This document shows, piece after piece, positions 8,081-16,323 of a DNA stretch of 64,000 nucleotides. The notes under the pieces are model-generated. The model saw nothing but the letters and a program-made list of their open reading frames with translations. It was not told the DNA's origin and did not search any database. Within the stretch, counting starts at the first letter, position 1. Every line of letters starts with the position of its first letter. This DNA is from Rhodocyclaceae bacterium. Its GTDB lineage: Bacteria > Pseudomonadota > Gammaproteobacteria > Burkholderiales > Rhodocyclaceae. The stretch covers positions 1 to 64,000 of the forward strand of contig JAHDYG010000017.1 in NCBI GenBank assembly GCA_023383815.1, read 5' to 3'. The position numbers were made by a program, and so were the translations under genes.

Positions 8081-8163
8081 GATGTATCTTTTCCCGATTG
8101 CCTTCCGTCCAACAGGTAGAAGCGGCCAAGAGGCCGTTGGCGCGGGCCATTCCTGAAACCTGA
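8026..8163 (+). pseudogene. 5' remnant of a DUF2917 gene
   Basis: Reading from GTG at 8026 gives MDPSTVTASFCNLVLATR, which lines up with MDPHNASAPSRNLYLAKR at the start of the intact DUF2917 gene at 11139. After about 18 codons (near 8080) similarity stops and the frame continues through unrelated sequence to TGA at 8161-8163. I read it as a truncated gene left when the following module entered or when the locus was duplicated. It is unlikely to make a functional product. Confidence 0.6.
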
Positions 8164-8170
8164 ACTGGAC

Positions 8171-8662
8171 ATGATCATGCAATCATCTACTCCCGATTTC
8201 TCTGTCGAAGTCGAAGCCATCGAAGGACACTGCCCTGCCGGCGAGCGGCACGCCGAAGAGGCGATGGGCGCCCGCAAGATCCCGGTGTTTTCATGCGAAG
8301 GCCCCTGCATCCGGGGTGAAATTGCCCGCCTGGCCGCCAACCTGGTCGTCCGCGAAGCACCGGGTCTTGCCCGTGCGTGTCACGCCGAGACCTTCTTCGT
8401 TCCCCATTCGGGTATGGCGCGCTGGGTGAAAGATGCCGAGAGATGCATCGTGATCGATGGCTGCTTCCTGAAATGCCACGGGCGTGTACTCAACAAGCTG
8501 ATCGGCGCTGAAAGGGTCATCCATTTCGACGCACTGCCTCTGCACAGGAAGTTCTCCAAGGTCTTCCTGATGGACGATGTTCCGGAGGCGGATCGCCAGG
8601 AAGTTGCACGCCTGGTGGCCGACCGGATTCTGGCGACACTGCGGAGCGAGGCGCAGGCCTGA
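8171..8662 (+). CDS. Putative zinc-binding protein, DGC domain
   Basis: A 163-residue protein of the DGC-domain family of predicted zinc-binding proteins. The cysteines expected for the family are present: FSCEGPCIRGE near residue 40, ARACHAETF near 73, and DGCFLKCHGRVL near 100, the source of the family name. The family has no firmly established reaction. The start is ATG at 8171, with a second ATG two codons later. It is followed after three bases by an ECF sigma factor gene, so the two should be co-expressed; a metal- or redox-sensing role for the sigma factor is inference. Confidence 0.8.
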   Translation: MIMQSSTPDFSVEVEAIEGHCPAGERHAEEAMGARKIPVFSCEGPCIRGEIARLAANLVVREAPGLARACHAETFFVPHSGMARWVKDAERCIVIDGCFLKCHGRVLNKLIGAERVIHFDALPLHRKFSKVFLMDDVPEADRQEVARLVADRILATLRSEAQA

Positions 8663-8665
8663 ACG

Positions 8666-9268
8666 ATGGACCGGACGAAACCGAAGATGCCACTCGAAAC
8701 GGTGGCAAGCGAACTCCTTGCGCCCCTGTCGCGCTACCTACGCCGGTATGCAGGCGACCGCCCGATTGCCGACGACCTGCTGCAGACAACCATGATCCGG
8801 GTCCTGCGTGGACTTCCGGCCTTCGAGGGGCGGGCGAACCTGACGACCTGGGCCTTTGCCATTGCCACGCGGGTTGCGGTTGACCACTTCCGCCACCCGG
8901 AGCATCGGCGGGACATTGTCGACATCTTCGACCTTGGCGATGGGGAAGAGCCTGTCGACGGGGATCGCCTGGCGGAAGAGAAGCTCGTGATCGGCGAGAT
9001 GAATGCTTGCGTTCGCGAGGTCATTGACAGTCTCCCGGAGGACTATCGGGCTGCACTTGTGCTGCATGACCTCGAGGAGATGAGTGTGAGACAGGTCGCC
9101 GAGGTTTGCGGCATCACGATCGCGACCGCGAAGGTCCGCATCCACCGCGCCCGGAACCGTCTGCGGGAAGCCCTCAGGACGCAGTGTGCTTTTTATCGCG
9201 ATGAGGACGACGTCTTTCGCTGTGACCGCAAACCCGAAGCACCTCGATCTGGTTGGAGAGTCGAATGA
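8666..9268 (+). CDS. ECF-type RNA polymerase sigma factor
   Basis: A 200-residue group 4 sigma factor. Region 2 lies at about residues 15-85 (YRPIADDLLQTT-type segment, then NLTTWAFAIATRVAVDHFRH) and region 4 at about 115-170 (LPEDYRAALVLHDLEEMSVRQVAEV, then ATAKVRIHRARNRLREAL). The tail CAFYRDEDDVFRCDRK holds two cysteines and resembles the zinc-ribbon-like end seen in some ECF factors. No recognisable anti-sigma factor is adjacent; the DGC zinc protein directly upstream is the candidate controller. The stop overlaps the next gene start by ATGA. Confidence 0.88.
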   Translation: MDRTKPKMPLETVASELLAPLSRYLRRYAGDRPIADDLLQTTMIRVLRGLPAFEGRANLTTWAFAIATRVAVDHFRHPEHRRDIVDIFDLGDGEEPVDGDRLAEEKLVIGEMNACVREVIDSLPEDYRAALVLHDLEEMSVRQVAEVCGITIATAKVRIHRARNRLREALRTQCAFYRDEDDVFRCDRKPEAPRSGWRVE

Positions 9269-10065
9269 GCACAGTTGCGCAGGTTCCTGAAGCGCCATTG
9301 CTGATCCGCAGCAACGTCTCCGCAGTGGCCACACTTACCCTCAACCGCCCGCAACAGTTCAACGGCCTCTCCCGGGAAATGATTGCCGCGCTGCACGAGG
9401 CGCTGGAAAAGATCGCCGGCGATGCCTCGGTACGCGTCGTGGTGATCGCTGCTGCCGGCAAGGCCTTTTGCGCCGGGCACGACCTGGCGGAGATGCGCAG
9501 CGATCCGTCGCGCGAGTTTCAGGCGCGGCTTTTCAACGAATGCAGCGCGATGATGCTGCTCATCAACCGGATGCCGCAGCCCGTGATTGCCCGTGTCCAG
9601 GGCGTGGCGGCGGCGGCAGGCTGCCAGTTGGTCGGCGCTTGTGACCTGGCGGTTGCCGCAGACGTTGCACGTTTTGCCGTTTCGGGCGTCAAGCTTGGAT
9701 TGTTCTGTTCGACGCCCGCGGTTGCGTTGTCGCGCAACATGGGCCGAAAGCAGGCGTTCGAAATGCTGGCAACTGGTGATGCGATCGATGCCGCCGAGGC
9801 TCAGCGCCGCGGCCTCGTCAATCGCGTGGTGCCGCCGGACCAGCTCGATGCGGAGGTCGACCGGCTTGCGCAGGCTCTCGCAGACAAGTCGCCGATTGCG
9901 TTGAGGATCGGCAAGCGCCTGTTCTACGAGCAGTTGGAAAACGGACTGGATGCGGCAATGCGACTTGCCTCGGAGGCCATGACCACGAACATGCTGACCG
10001 AGGATGCACGGCATGGCTTCGATTGCTTCATGACGAAGAAGACGCCCGTCTGGAAAGGGGTCTGA
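9265..10065 (+). CDS. Enoyl-CoA hydratase/isomerase family protein (ECHDC3-like)
   Basis: A 266-residue crotonase-fold protein, expected to act on acyl-CoA thioesters in the cytosol. It has the family's oxyanion-hole regions (AGKAFCAGHDLAEM near residue 70 and VQGVAAAAGCQLVGACDLAVA near 115) and the ACDL segment. The sequence is of the ECHDC3-like branch, in which the usual catalytic glutamates of true hydratases are not obvious, so the reaction is uncertain. It is translationally coupled to the sigma factor gene (ATGA overlap) and followed after 53 bases by a second crotonase. Confidence 0.85.
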   Translation: MSTVAQVPEAPLLIRSNVSAVATLTLNRPQQFNGLSREMIAALHEALEKIAGDASVRVVVIAAAGKAFCAGHDLAEMRSDPSREFQARLFNECSAMMLLINRMPQPVIARVQGVAAAAGCQLVGACDLAVAADVARFAVSGVKLGLFCSTPAVALSRNMGRKQAFEMLATGDAIDAAEAQRRGLVNRVVPPDQLDAEVDRLAQALADKSPIALRIGKRLFYEQLENGLDAAMRLASEAMTTNMLTEDARHGFDCFMTKKTPVWKGV

Positions 10066-10118
10066 ACGCGCGACCGCGCGGGGTTCGAGAAATCACTGAT
10101 CACACAAAGGGGGAGTTC

Positions 10119-10898
10119 ATGCCGGATCTCGTGACTTATGAGCCGATCGACAGGATCGCGTACATCACCCTGAATCGACCGGAGGCATTGAATGCCTTCG
10201 ACGATGCGCTGAATCAGGCGTTGGGCAGCGCATGGCGCCGGTTCTCCGGGGACGACTCGGTTGATGTGGCGATCCTCAAGGGAAACGGCCGGGCATTTTG
10301 TGCAGGCGCCGATCTGTCGAGCTTCATCCCCCGGTGGGAACACGCCACGCCCGGCGACCTGCGCAAGAATGCCGACTTCGGTCTCGGCGGCGGCATCGTG
10401 CGCGGTCAGCATCGGATCTACAAACCGATCATCGCCGCCATCCACGGCCACGCAGTGGGCGCCGGCTTTGAACTCGCCCTTGCGTGCGATCTCCGGATCG
10501 CGGCGCATGACGCAGTGTTCGGCGTGTTCGAGATGCGTGCCGGGCTGCATCAGGGTGATGGGGGCCTGGTGCGGCTGGTTGCGATCGCCGGTATCGCTAC
10601 GGCGCTTGAGCTGACCTTGACGGGTCGCGCCGTCTCGGCCGACGAAGCCTTCCGTCTTGGATTGGTGACGGAGGTCGTCGACGGGCAGGAGCTGCTGGCT
10701 GCCGCGCAGGCCAAGGCGCAGCAGATTCTCAAGGGAAATCAGCATGCCGTCCGTTCGGCCAAGGAGACGATCTTCGAACTGATCGGCCGCCCGCTCGACG
10801 ATGCGCTTCGGCTCGAGGCGCTCCATGGCTATTCGAGCTTCGGCGACTTCTCCGAGGTTCGCAGGCGGATCGAACGCTTCTCCAGACCGTCGCGATGA
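10119..10898 (+). CDS. Enoyl-CoA hydratase/isomerase family protein
   Basis: A 259-residue crotonase-superfamily protein. Motifs include YITLNRPEALNAFDDALN, the first oxyanion-hole segment GNGRAFCAGADLSSF, the second IHGHAVGAGFELALACDLRIAA, and FEMRAGLHQGDGGLVRLV in place of the usual glutamate-containing helix. It is clearly a different subfamily from the crotonase just upstream. ATG at 10119 is preceded by AAAGGGGGAG; the longer frame from 10023 overlaps the previous gene and is rejected. The substrate is unknown. Two unlike crotonases behind an ECF sigma factor suggest a small stress-inducible acyl-CoA pathway. Confidence 0.85.
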   Translation: MPDLVTYEPIDRIAYITLNRPEALNAFDDALNQALGSAWRRFSGDDSVDVAILKGNGRAFCAGADLSSFIPRWEHATPGDLRKNADFGLGGGIVRGQHRIYKPIIAAIHGHAVGAGFELALACDLRIAAHDAVFGVFEMRAGLHQGDGGLVRLVAIAGIATALELTLTGRAVSADEAFRLGLVTEVVDGQELLAAAQAKAQQILKGNQHAVRSAKETIFELIGRPLDDALRLEALHGYSSFGDFSEVRRRIERFSRPSR

Positions 10899-10931
10899 GC
10901 CGTGCTGCGGTGACGTCGGTGCGGTTCGTTA

Positions 10932-10953
10932 CCCCGGATTCGGGAAACCGGGG
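10932..10953 (+). terminator. GC-rich hairpin after the crotonase module
   Basis: CCCCGG (10932-10937) pairs with CCGGGG (10948-10953) around a 10-base loop, 34 bases after the crotonase stop. There is no T-run, so a rho-independent terminator is only a possibility. A perfect 14-base palindrome, ATCCTTGCAAGGAT (10980-10993), follows and may be a regulatory site or the edge of the duplicated segment. Confidence 0.3.
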
Positions 10954-11005
10954 AGCGAAGCCGGGCAGCGGAACGGGGCATCCTTGCAAGGATCATCATG
11001 AATGA

Positions 11006-11197
11006 GAAAATCGCATTCATTGAATGCGGAAATACCGTTTGTTCTAACGTTCATGGATGACGATACTGCATTCACGGCGTTCCGGGAAAGACCGTCCGGG
11101 GCGATCGGAAACGAACCGTGGAAACAAGGAGAGCACTCATGGACCCGCACAACGCATCCGCCCCCTCCCGCAATCTCTATCTCGCCAAGCGCGCGCC
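11006..11197 (+). repeat. Imperfect direct repeat, right copy (upstream region of DUF2917 gene)
   Basis: The partner of 7895-8080. It contains an inverted repeat, CGCATTC-ATT-GAATGCG, at its left end; the left copy has the related TGCAT...ATGCA. This is a likely binding site for the GcvA-like LysR protein. The copy continues through the ribosome site AAGGAGAG into the first codons of the intact DUF2917 gene. Confidence 0.8.
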
Positions 11198-11498
11198 GCT
11201 CGTCCTCGAGCACGCCGCCGGGGTCGAAGTGCAATGCCGCGAAGGTGATGTCTGGATCACGCAGTACGGCGACAGCCGCGACGTTGTGCTGCGTGCCGGG
11301 CAGTCCTTCGTGCTCGATCTGCCGTCGAGCACGGTGCTGTGCTCGTCGCGCGGGGCCTGGATCACCCTTGCGCGGCCGGAGGGCGCGGGGCGTGCCGCGC
11401 GGAGCTGGCGCGAACGGGCGCGCGCCTGGTTTGCGCCGCGGGCCTCGGCGGCACTGCGCGGGCTCGAAGGGCGCGCGCGGATTGCGCGTTACGGTTGA
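11139..11498 (+). CDS. DUF2917 domain protein
   Basis: A 119-residue protein of the DUF2917 family, a small cupin-like fold with unknown function common in betaproteobacteria. The core VEVQCREGDVWITQYGDSRDVVLRAGQSFVL matches the family pattern of a compact beta barrel; the C-terminus is basic and Arg-rich. ATG at 11139 is chosen for AAGGAGAG upstream; the upstream in-frame ATG at 11118 lacks one. A truncated second copy of its 5' end lies at 8026 beside the GcvA-like LysR gene, its usual partner. Confidence 0.75.
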   Translation: MDPHNASAPSRNLYLAKRAPLVLEHAAGVEVQCREGDVWITQYGDSRDVVLRAGQSFVLDLPSSTVLCSSRGAWITLARPEGAGRAARSWRERARAWFAPRASAALRGLEGRARIARYG

Positions 11499-11511
11499 AG
11501 CGGGATGCCGT

Positions 11512-12792
11512 TCAGCTTGCGCCGGCGTGATCGACGAAGTAGCAGATCCGCTTGCGCGGGCTGAGGTAGTCGTGCACCGCTTCGGGCAGCGCCGCCGGGC
11601 GCAGCGTGCGCTCGATGCGGTCGTCCAGGTCGCGCTTCAGGTGCAGCGACGGGGCGTCGTCCTTGGGGATCTCCGGATCGTAGATCATCAGGTTCGGATT
11701 CAGGAGATCGGCGGGGTCGACGGTCATGACGATGCCGATGCGCCCGCTCACGAGCTTGACGATGGTGCCCGGTGGATAGACGCCGAGCGACTTGATGAAG
11801 GCGGGCAGGGCGGTCTTGTCGTAGCGCGCCGCCTCGTTCTTGAACAGGTGTGACAGCGCTTCGGACGGGGTGCGGGCGCGCTTGAGCACGCGCGGATTGC
11901 ACAGGTTGTCGTAGGCGTTGGCGATCGTCACGATGCGCACCGCCTGGTCGAGCGAATTGGCCTGGACGCCCTTCGGATAGCCGCTGCCGTCGCACAGCTC
12001 GTGGTGGAAGAGGATGATCTCGCGCACCCGCTTCGGCAGATCGGGCACGGCCTGCATCAGCTTGATGCCGTAGGCCGGGTGCATCTGGAAGAGCTTCATC
12101 TCGGGGGCGCTGAGCTCTTCGTCCTTGAGCAGGATCGGGCCCGGCACCAATGCCTTGCCGACGTCATGCAGGACCGCGCCCTGGGCGATCTCGCGCAGCG
12201 TGTCGCGGTCGCTCATGCCCAGCGCGCGGGCGAGGATCAGCGACAGCACCGTGACGTTCACGCTGTGGAAATACGCGCTCTCGTCGGCGACGTTGTCGCC
12301 CATCAGGTGGATGTAGGGATTCTGCTCGGCGCTGAAGAGCGCCGCGAATTCGTCGGCCACCTCGCCCGAGAGCTGGGCCGCCTGCGCCGGGTTGTTGTTG
12401 GCCAGGCGCATCACGTTCTTGACCGAATTGGCCGTCTTCACGTACTTGCGCTCGGCGGCGCGCACGCGTTCGCGTTCGCGGTTGAGTGCCTCGATACGCG
12501 CCTTCTTTTCGTGCATCAGCGCCTCGAGTGCGGCGCTCTCCTGCGCACCCGGCGGGACGGTTTTCGTGGACGGATCGGCCGGGGGCGGTCCGGGCGGGCA
12601 GTCGCTTTTCGCCGGGACGTACTCGATGTCCGTGAGGCCCATCGACTTCAGCGCAGCGATCTGTTCCTCGTTCCTGACCTTGAAGGCGCTGAACAGGAAG
12701 GGGTGCCCGAGCCAGCTGTCGAGCTTGATGTACAGCCCGACCCTGACCTGGTCGATGCGGATCCGGTTCGGTCCTCGTTCGCTTGTCGTCAT
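11512..12792 (-). CDS. HD-GYP domain c-di-GMP phosphodiesterase
   Basis: A 426-residue protein. Residues about 10-60 form an N-terminal DUF3391-like module (IDQVRVGLYIKLDSWLGHPF) followed by a Pro-rich linker and a coiled coil (about 85-120). The HD-GYP domain carries HD at 209-210 (LHDVGKALV) and the full GYP triad (HHELCDGSGYPKG, about 263-275). HD-GYP enzymes hydrolyse c-di-GMP, so activity is expected in the cytosol. There is no receiver or membrane segment. A paralogue with the same layout lies at 42378-43643. The extreme C-terminus (LSPRKRICYFVDH) is also shared by the pair. Confidence 0.9.
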   Translation of the reverse strand: MTTSERGPNRIRIDQVRVGLYIKLDSWLGHPFLFSAFKVRNEEQIAALKSMGLTDIEYVPAKSDCPPGPPPADPSTKTVPPGAQESAALEALMHEKKARIEALNRERERVRAAERKYVKTANSVKNVMRLANNNPAQAAQLSGEVADEFAALFSAEQNPYIHLMGDNVADESAYFHSVNVTVLSLILARALGMSDRDTLREIAQGAVLHDVGKALVPGPILLKDEELSAPEMKLFQMHPAYGIKLMQAVPDLPKRVREIILFHHELCDGSGYPKGVQANSLDQAVRIVTIANAYDNLCNPRVLKRARTPSEALSHLFKNEAARYDKTALPAFIKSLGVYPPGTIVKLVSGRIGIVMTVDPADLLNPNLMIYDPEIPKDDAPSLHLKRDLDDRIERTLRPAALPEAVHDYLSPRKRICYFVDHAGAS

Positions 12793-12943
12793 CGCCTGGG
12801 TGCCCGGATCTCGTGCTGCGTGCTGTGCTGGGATCCCCGATTCTAAGGGAAGGAGGCGGCAACGTCAGCGCCGGGGCGATCATCGATGCCACGGGGCAGG
12901 ATTGCGGTAGCATCGCGAGGCACACACCCGCGGGAGGAGCGCC

Positions 12944-13591
12944 ATGCAACATGTACTCGTCTACGCCGACTCGCTGTCCTGGGGCATCGTCCCCGGAACC
13001 CGTGAGCGCCTGCCCTTCGAGCGCCGCTGGCCGGGCGTGATGGAGATCGCGCTGCAGGCGACGGGCCTTGCGGCGCGGATCATCGAGGATTGCCTGAACG
13101 GGCGGCGCACGGTGTGGGATGATCCGTTCAAGCCCGGGCGCAACGGTCTCGCCGGGCTGGAGCAGCGCATCGAGATCCATTCGCCGCTCGCGCTCGTGAT
13201 CCTGATGCTCGGCACCAACGACTTCCAGTCGATGCATCCGCACAATGCCTGGCACGCCGCGCAAGGCATTGCGGCGCTGGTTGCGGCGATTCGCCGCGCG
13301 CCGATCGAGCCGGGGATGCCGGTGCCGCCCGTGCTCGTGGTCGCACCGCCACCGTTCGACGTGCCGAAGGGGCCGCTGGCGCCGAAGTTTGCCGGCGCGG
13401 GCGCGAAGGCCGCCGGGCTTGCCGACGCCTACCGCGAAACGGCCAGTGCGCTCGCTTGCCATTTCTTCGATGCCGGCAGCGTCACTCCGGCGAGCCGCGT
13501 CGACGGCATCCACCTCGACGCCGACCAGCACGAACGCCTGGGCCAGGCGATCGCGCGCGTGGTGGCACCGATGCTGGCCAGCGGCGGATAA
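12944..13591 (+). CDS. SGNH/GDSL-family hydrolase
   Basis: A 215-residue SGNH hydrolase. Block I is YADSLSWG (Ser nucleophile near residue 10), block III is LMLGTNDFQ with the Gly and Asn of the oxyanion hole, and block V is DGIHLDADQH with the catalytic Asp-His. No signal peptide is visible, so it is cytosolic. Substrates in this family range from acyl thioesters to aryl and carbohydrate esters; the sequence resembles the arylesterase-like branch. A GGAGGAG ribosome site precedes the ATG. A glutamine amidotransferase gene follows after 31 bases, probably in the same transcript. Confidence 0.85.
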   Translation: MQHVLVYADSLSWGIVPGTRERLPFERRWPGVMEIALQATGLAARIIEDCLNGRRTVWDDPFKPGRNGLAGLEQRIEIHSPLALVILMLGTNDFQSMHPHNAWHAAQGIAALVAAIRRAPIEPGMPVPPVLVVAPPPFDVPKGPLAPKFAGAGAKAAGLADAYRETASALACHFFDAGSVTPASRVDGIHLDADQHERLGQAIARVVAPMLASGG

Positions 13592-13622
13592 TCCGGTCTT
13601 CCCGCCGACATCCCGATCCATC

Positions 13623-14324
13623 ATGCACGCGCACTACTTCCAGCACGTTCCGTTCGAGGGCCTTGGCAGCATCCAGGACTGGCTGGATGCGAAGGGCGCC
13701 CGGGTGTCCTGCACGCGCTTTTTCGAGTCCGCCGAACTGCCGGCGCTCGACGGCATCGACCTCCTGATCGTGATGGGTGGGCCGATGAGCGTGAATGACG
13801 AGGCGCAGCATCCGTGGCTCGCTGCCGAGAAGCGCTTCGTGCGCGACGCAATCGCGGCCGGCAAGGCGGTGCTCGGCGTGTGCCTCGGCGCGCAGATGAT
13901 CGCCAGCGCGCTCGGTGCCAGGGTGTATCCCAACGCGGAAAGGGAAATCGGCTGGTTTCCGGTGCATGCGGTGCCGGGTTCGGCCGAGGTGGCGGCGGGG
14001 TTTCGCTTTCCGCCGTCGATCGAGGTGCTGCACTGGCATGGCGAGACCTTCGATCTGCCGCCCGGGGCGATCCACCTTGCGCGCAGCCAGGCCTGCGAAC
14101 ACCAGGCCTTCAGCATCGGCCGGCGTGTGGTCGGACTGCAGTTCCATCTTGAAGCCACACCCGAGTCGGTGCGCGCGATGATCGCCAACGATGCGGCCGA
14201 CCTTGCCGGGCCGCGGCGCTGGGTCCAGGGCGAGTCCGCGCTGACGGCCGCTTCGCCGCAGCGCGATCACGCGATCCATGCGCAGATGGCGGCGATTCTC
14301 GACGCGCTGGTCGCAGCGCGTTGA
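13623..14324 (+). CDS. Class I glutamine amidotransferase-like protein
   Basis: A 233-residue stand-alone class I glutamine amidotransferase domain. The nucleophile motif is VLGVCLGAQMIASALGA (Cys near residue 87), with the early LLIVMGGPMSV segment and the His-Glu of the triad in LQFHLEATPE. The family hydrolyses glutamine and passes ammonia to a partner, or acts on gamma-glutamyl compounds; many stand-alone members are annotated loosely as GMP synthase-like. No synthetase partner is adjacent. Start ATG at 13623. Confidence 0.85.
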   Translation: MHAHYFQHVPFEGLGSIQDWLDAKGARVSCTRFFESAELPALDGIDLLIVMGGPMSVNDEAQHPWLAAEKRFVRDAIAAGKAVLGVCLGAQMIASALGARVYPNAEREIGWFPVHAVPGSAEVAAGFRFPPSIEVLHWHGETFDLPPGAIHLARSQACEHQAFSIGRRVVGLQFHLEATPESVRAMIANDAADLAGPRRWVQGESALTAASPQRDHAIHAQMAAILDALVAAR

Positions 14325-14354
14325 CGGACCGCTCGAGCCCCGCCGCCCGGGCGC

Positions 14355-16010
14355 TCAGACCCTGAACTGCGTCGCCAGCTCGCGGATGCGCCCGGTGATG
14401 CCGGCCACCGCCTCGCTGGCGGCGTGGCTCTGGCTCGACGCCGTTGCGTTGAGTTCGGCCATCTGCGCGATCTGCTCCACGGTGCGCGCCACCTCGCGGG
14501 CCGCGGTGGCCTGCTCGGCGAGCGCTTCGCGGATCTCGCGGGCGGCCACGACGACGCGCTCGGTCTGCGGCTGGATCGCGGCCACCGAGTCGCCGGCGTT
14601 GCGCGCGGCCTGAACGCCCTCGCCGACGCGCTGGACGCCGGTCTGCATCTCGCCGACGGCCTGCTTGGTGCGGTTCTGGATGCGTCCGACCATGTTCGAG
14701 ATCTCGTGCGTGGACGAAGCCGTGCGCTCGGCGAGCTTGCGCACCTCGTCGGCGACGACGGCAAAGCCGCGGCCCTGTTCGCCTGCACGCGCCGCCTCGA
14801 TCGCCGCGTTGAGGGCGAGGAGGTTGGTCTGGTCGGCGATCTCGCGGATCGCCGCGACGATGTTGCCGATCTCCCCGGAGATGCCCTCCAGCTCGGAAAG
14901 ACTGTTCGAAGCGCGGGTGACCGCGTCGGAGATGCGGGCGATCTCGGCCGCTGCGTTGTGCACCACGCCGGCGCCGGTGCTTGCGGCCGTTCCGGCTTCG
15001 AGCGAGACGCTGTGTGCGGTTCCGGCATTTTCCTCGACGTGGTCGACCGAGACCGACAGTTGTTCGATCGCGGCGGCCATGCTCGAAGCCGCTTCCGACT
15101 GCGCCCGCGCGCCGCGTGCCGTCGCGTCGCTCGCCGCGATCAGTTCGCGTGCCGAAGTGCCCAGGCGCTCCGAGCCCTTGTTGAGTTCGAAGGCGATCTC
15201 GAACAGCCGGTTGCGCATGATCTGCAGGCCGTTGAAGATCTCGCCGATGTCGTCGCCGCGTCCGACCGGCACCGCGACGGTGAGATCCCCCGCGGCGATG
15301 CGGGCGGCGATCTCGCGCACGTCTGCGAGCCGGCGGGTCTGCCCGGCGGCGACCCACCAGACCGAGAACAGGATTGCCACCAGGCACGCCATCGTGATGC
15401 CGGCCGCAGCGCCTGCCCGCTCACCTGCGACTCGATCCGCGCCCGGGAAACCGAGCTGCCAGGCAAAGGCGCCGCCGATGACCAGCGCGCCGATCAGGAT
15501 CGGCAGCAGCAGTTTCAGGGGCAGCGACAGGCCGGCGAATCCGCGCCGGATTCCCGACAAGCGGCCGAGGAGTCCCGGTGCGACCACCTCTCCGCCCGAC
15601 AGGCGGTGGCCGCTGCCTTCGCGCATTGCGCGGTAGAGCTGTTCGGCCGCCTCGACCTCGGCGCGCGTCGGCTTCATGCGCACGCTCATGTAGCCACCGT
15701 CCGAGCGCGGCGTCGCGGTGGCCATGACCCAGTAGTGATCGCCGTCCTTGCGCCGGTTCTTGACCATGCCCTGCCAGGCGCGACCGGCCTTGAGCGTCGC
15801 CCACAGATCGCGGAAGGCTTCGGGGGGCATGTCGGGATGGCGGACGATGTTGTGCGATTGCCCGATCAGCTCTTCGCGCGTGAAGCCGGCGTACTCGATG
15901 AAATCGTCGTTGACGTAGGTGATGCGGCCCTTGGCGTCGGTGTGCGAGATGATCGAACAGTCGTCGCGCACGGGGTATTCGCGCTGAGTGACCGGCAGAT
16001 TGACCTTCAT
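14355..16010 (-). CDS. Methyl-accepting chemotaxis protein with PAS domain (Aer-like)
   Basis: A 551-residue chemoreceptor. The N-terminal PAS domain (about residues 10-120: [23 protein letters not shown], then [15 protein letters not shown]) is like Aer, which binds FAD and senses redox or oxygen. Two hydrophobic segments (about 170-190 and 205-225) anchor it in the inner membrane without a periplasmic domain. A HAMP region follows, then the signalling hairpin with the hallmark tip ([30 protein letters not shown]). The terminus lacks a CheR-tethering pentapeptide. It probably steers energy taxis. Confidence 0.92.
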   Translation of the reverse strand: MKVNLPVTQREYPVRDDCSIISHTDAKGRITYVNDDFIEYAGFTREELIGQSHNIVRHPDMPPEAFRDLWATLKAGRAWQGMVKNRRKDGDHYWVMATATPRSDGGYMSVRMKPTRAEVEAAEQLYRAMREGSGHRLSGGEVVAPGLLGRLSGIRRGFAGLSLPLKLLLPILIGALVIGGAFAWQLGFPGADRVAGERAGAAAGITMACLVAILFSVWWVAAGQTRRLADVREIAARIAAGDLTVAVPVGRGDDIGEIFNGLQIMRNRLFEIAFELNKGSERLGTSARELIAASDATARGARAQSEAASSMAAAIEQLSVSVDHVEENAGTAHSVSLEAGTAASTGAGVVHNAAAEIARISDAVTRASNSLSELEGISGEIGNIVAAIREIADQTNLLALNAAIEAARAGEQGRGFAVVADEVRKLAERTASSTHEISNMVGRIQNRTKQAVGEMQTGVQRVGEGVQAARNAGDSVAAIQPQTERVVVAAREIREALAEQATAAREVARTVEQIAQMAELNATASSQSHAASEAVAGITGRIRELATQFRV

Positions 16011-16323
16011 GATGGGGTTCCTGGCAGAAATTTCGGGGTTGGGGGTGCTGCGTGAGGCGTTTCTCGCTGACGCCAGTTCAGTTAACGGGTGTGGAGCCAG
16101 GAACTGGAGAGCATCGAAAAAAAAGAATAGTTCCGGAATGCCGACTGTGTCTAATTACAGTTGGCAATCGGGTGCATAGCCGTGCCGCTTGCAGTGGACG
16201 CGGTCGTGCACGCCGCAGCCGGATTCCTGCAGGCATGGAATTAGAATTAGAAAAGTGCTATATACTGATCAAAAGCTTTGGTTCAATCCGAACCGAACGC
16301 CAATACACCGCGAGGAGACGACG
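16011..16323. other. 313-base intergenic region between MCP and SQR-like genes
   Basis: Unusually AT-rich for this genome. It holds an imperfect inverted repeat, GCCGACTGT...ACAGTTGGC (16140-16165), a short tandem GAATTAGAATTAG (16237-16249) and a -10-like TATACT (16261-16266) pointing toward the flavoprotein gene. No convincing -35 box is seen at 17 bases, so the promoter may depend on an activator. No small gene was recognised here. Confidence 0.45.
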
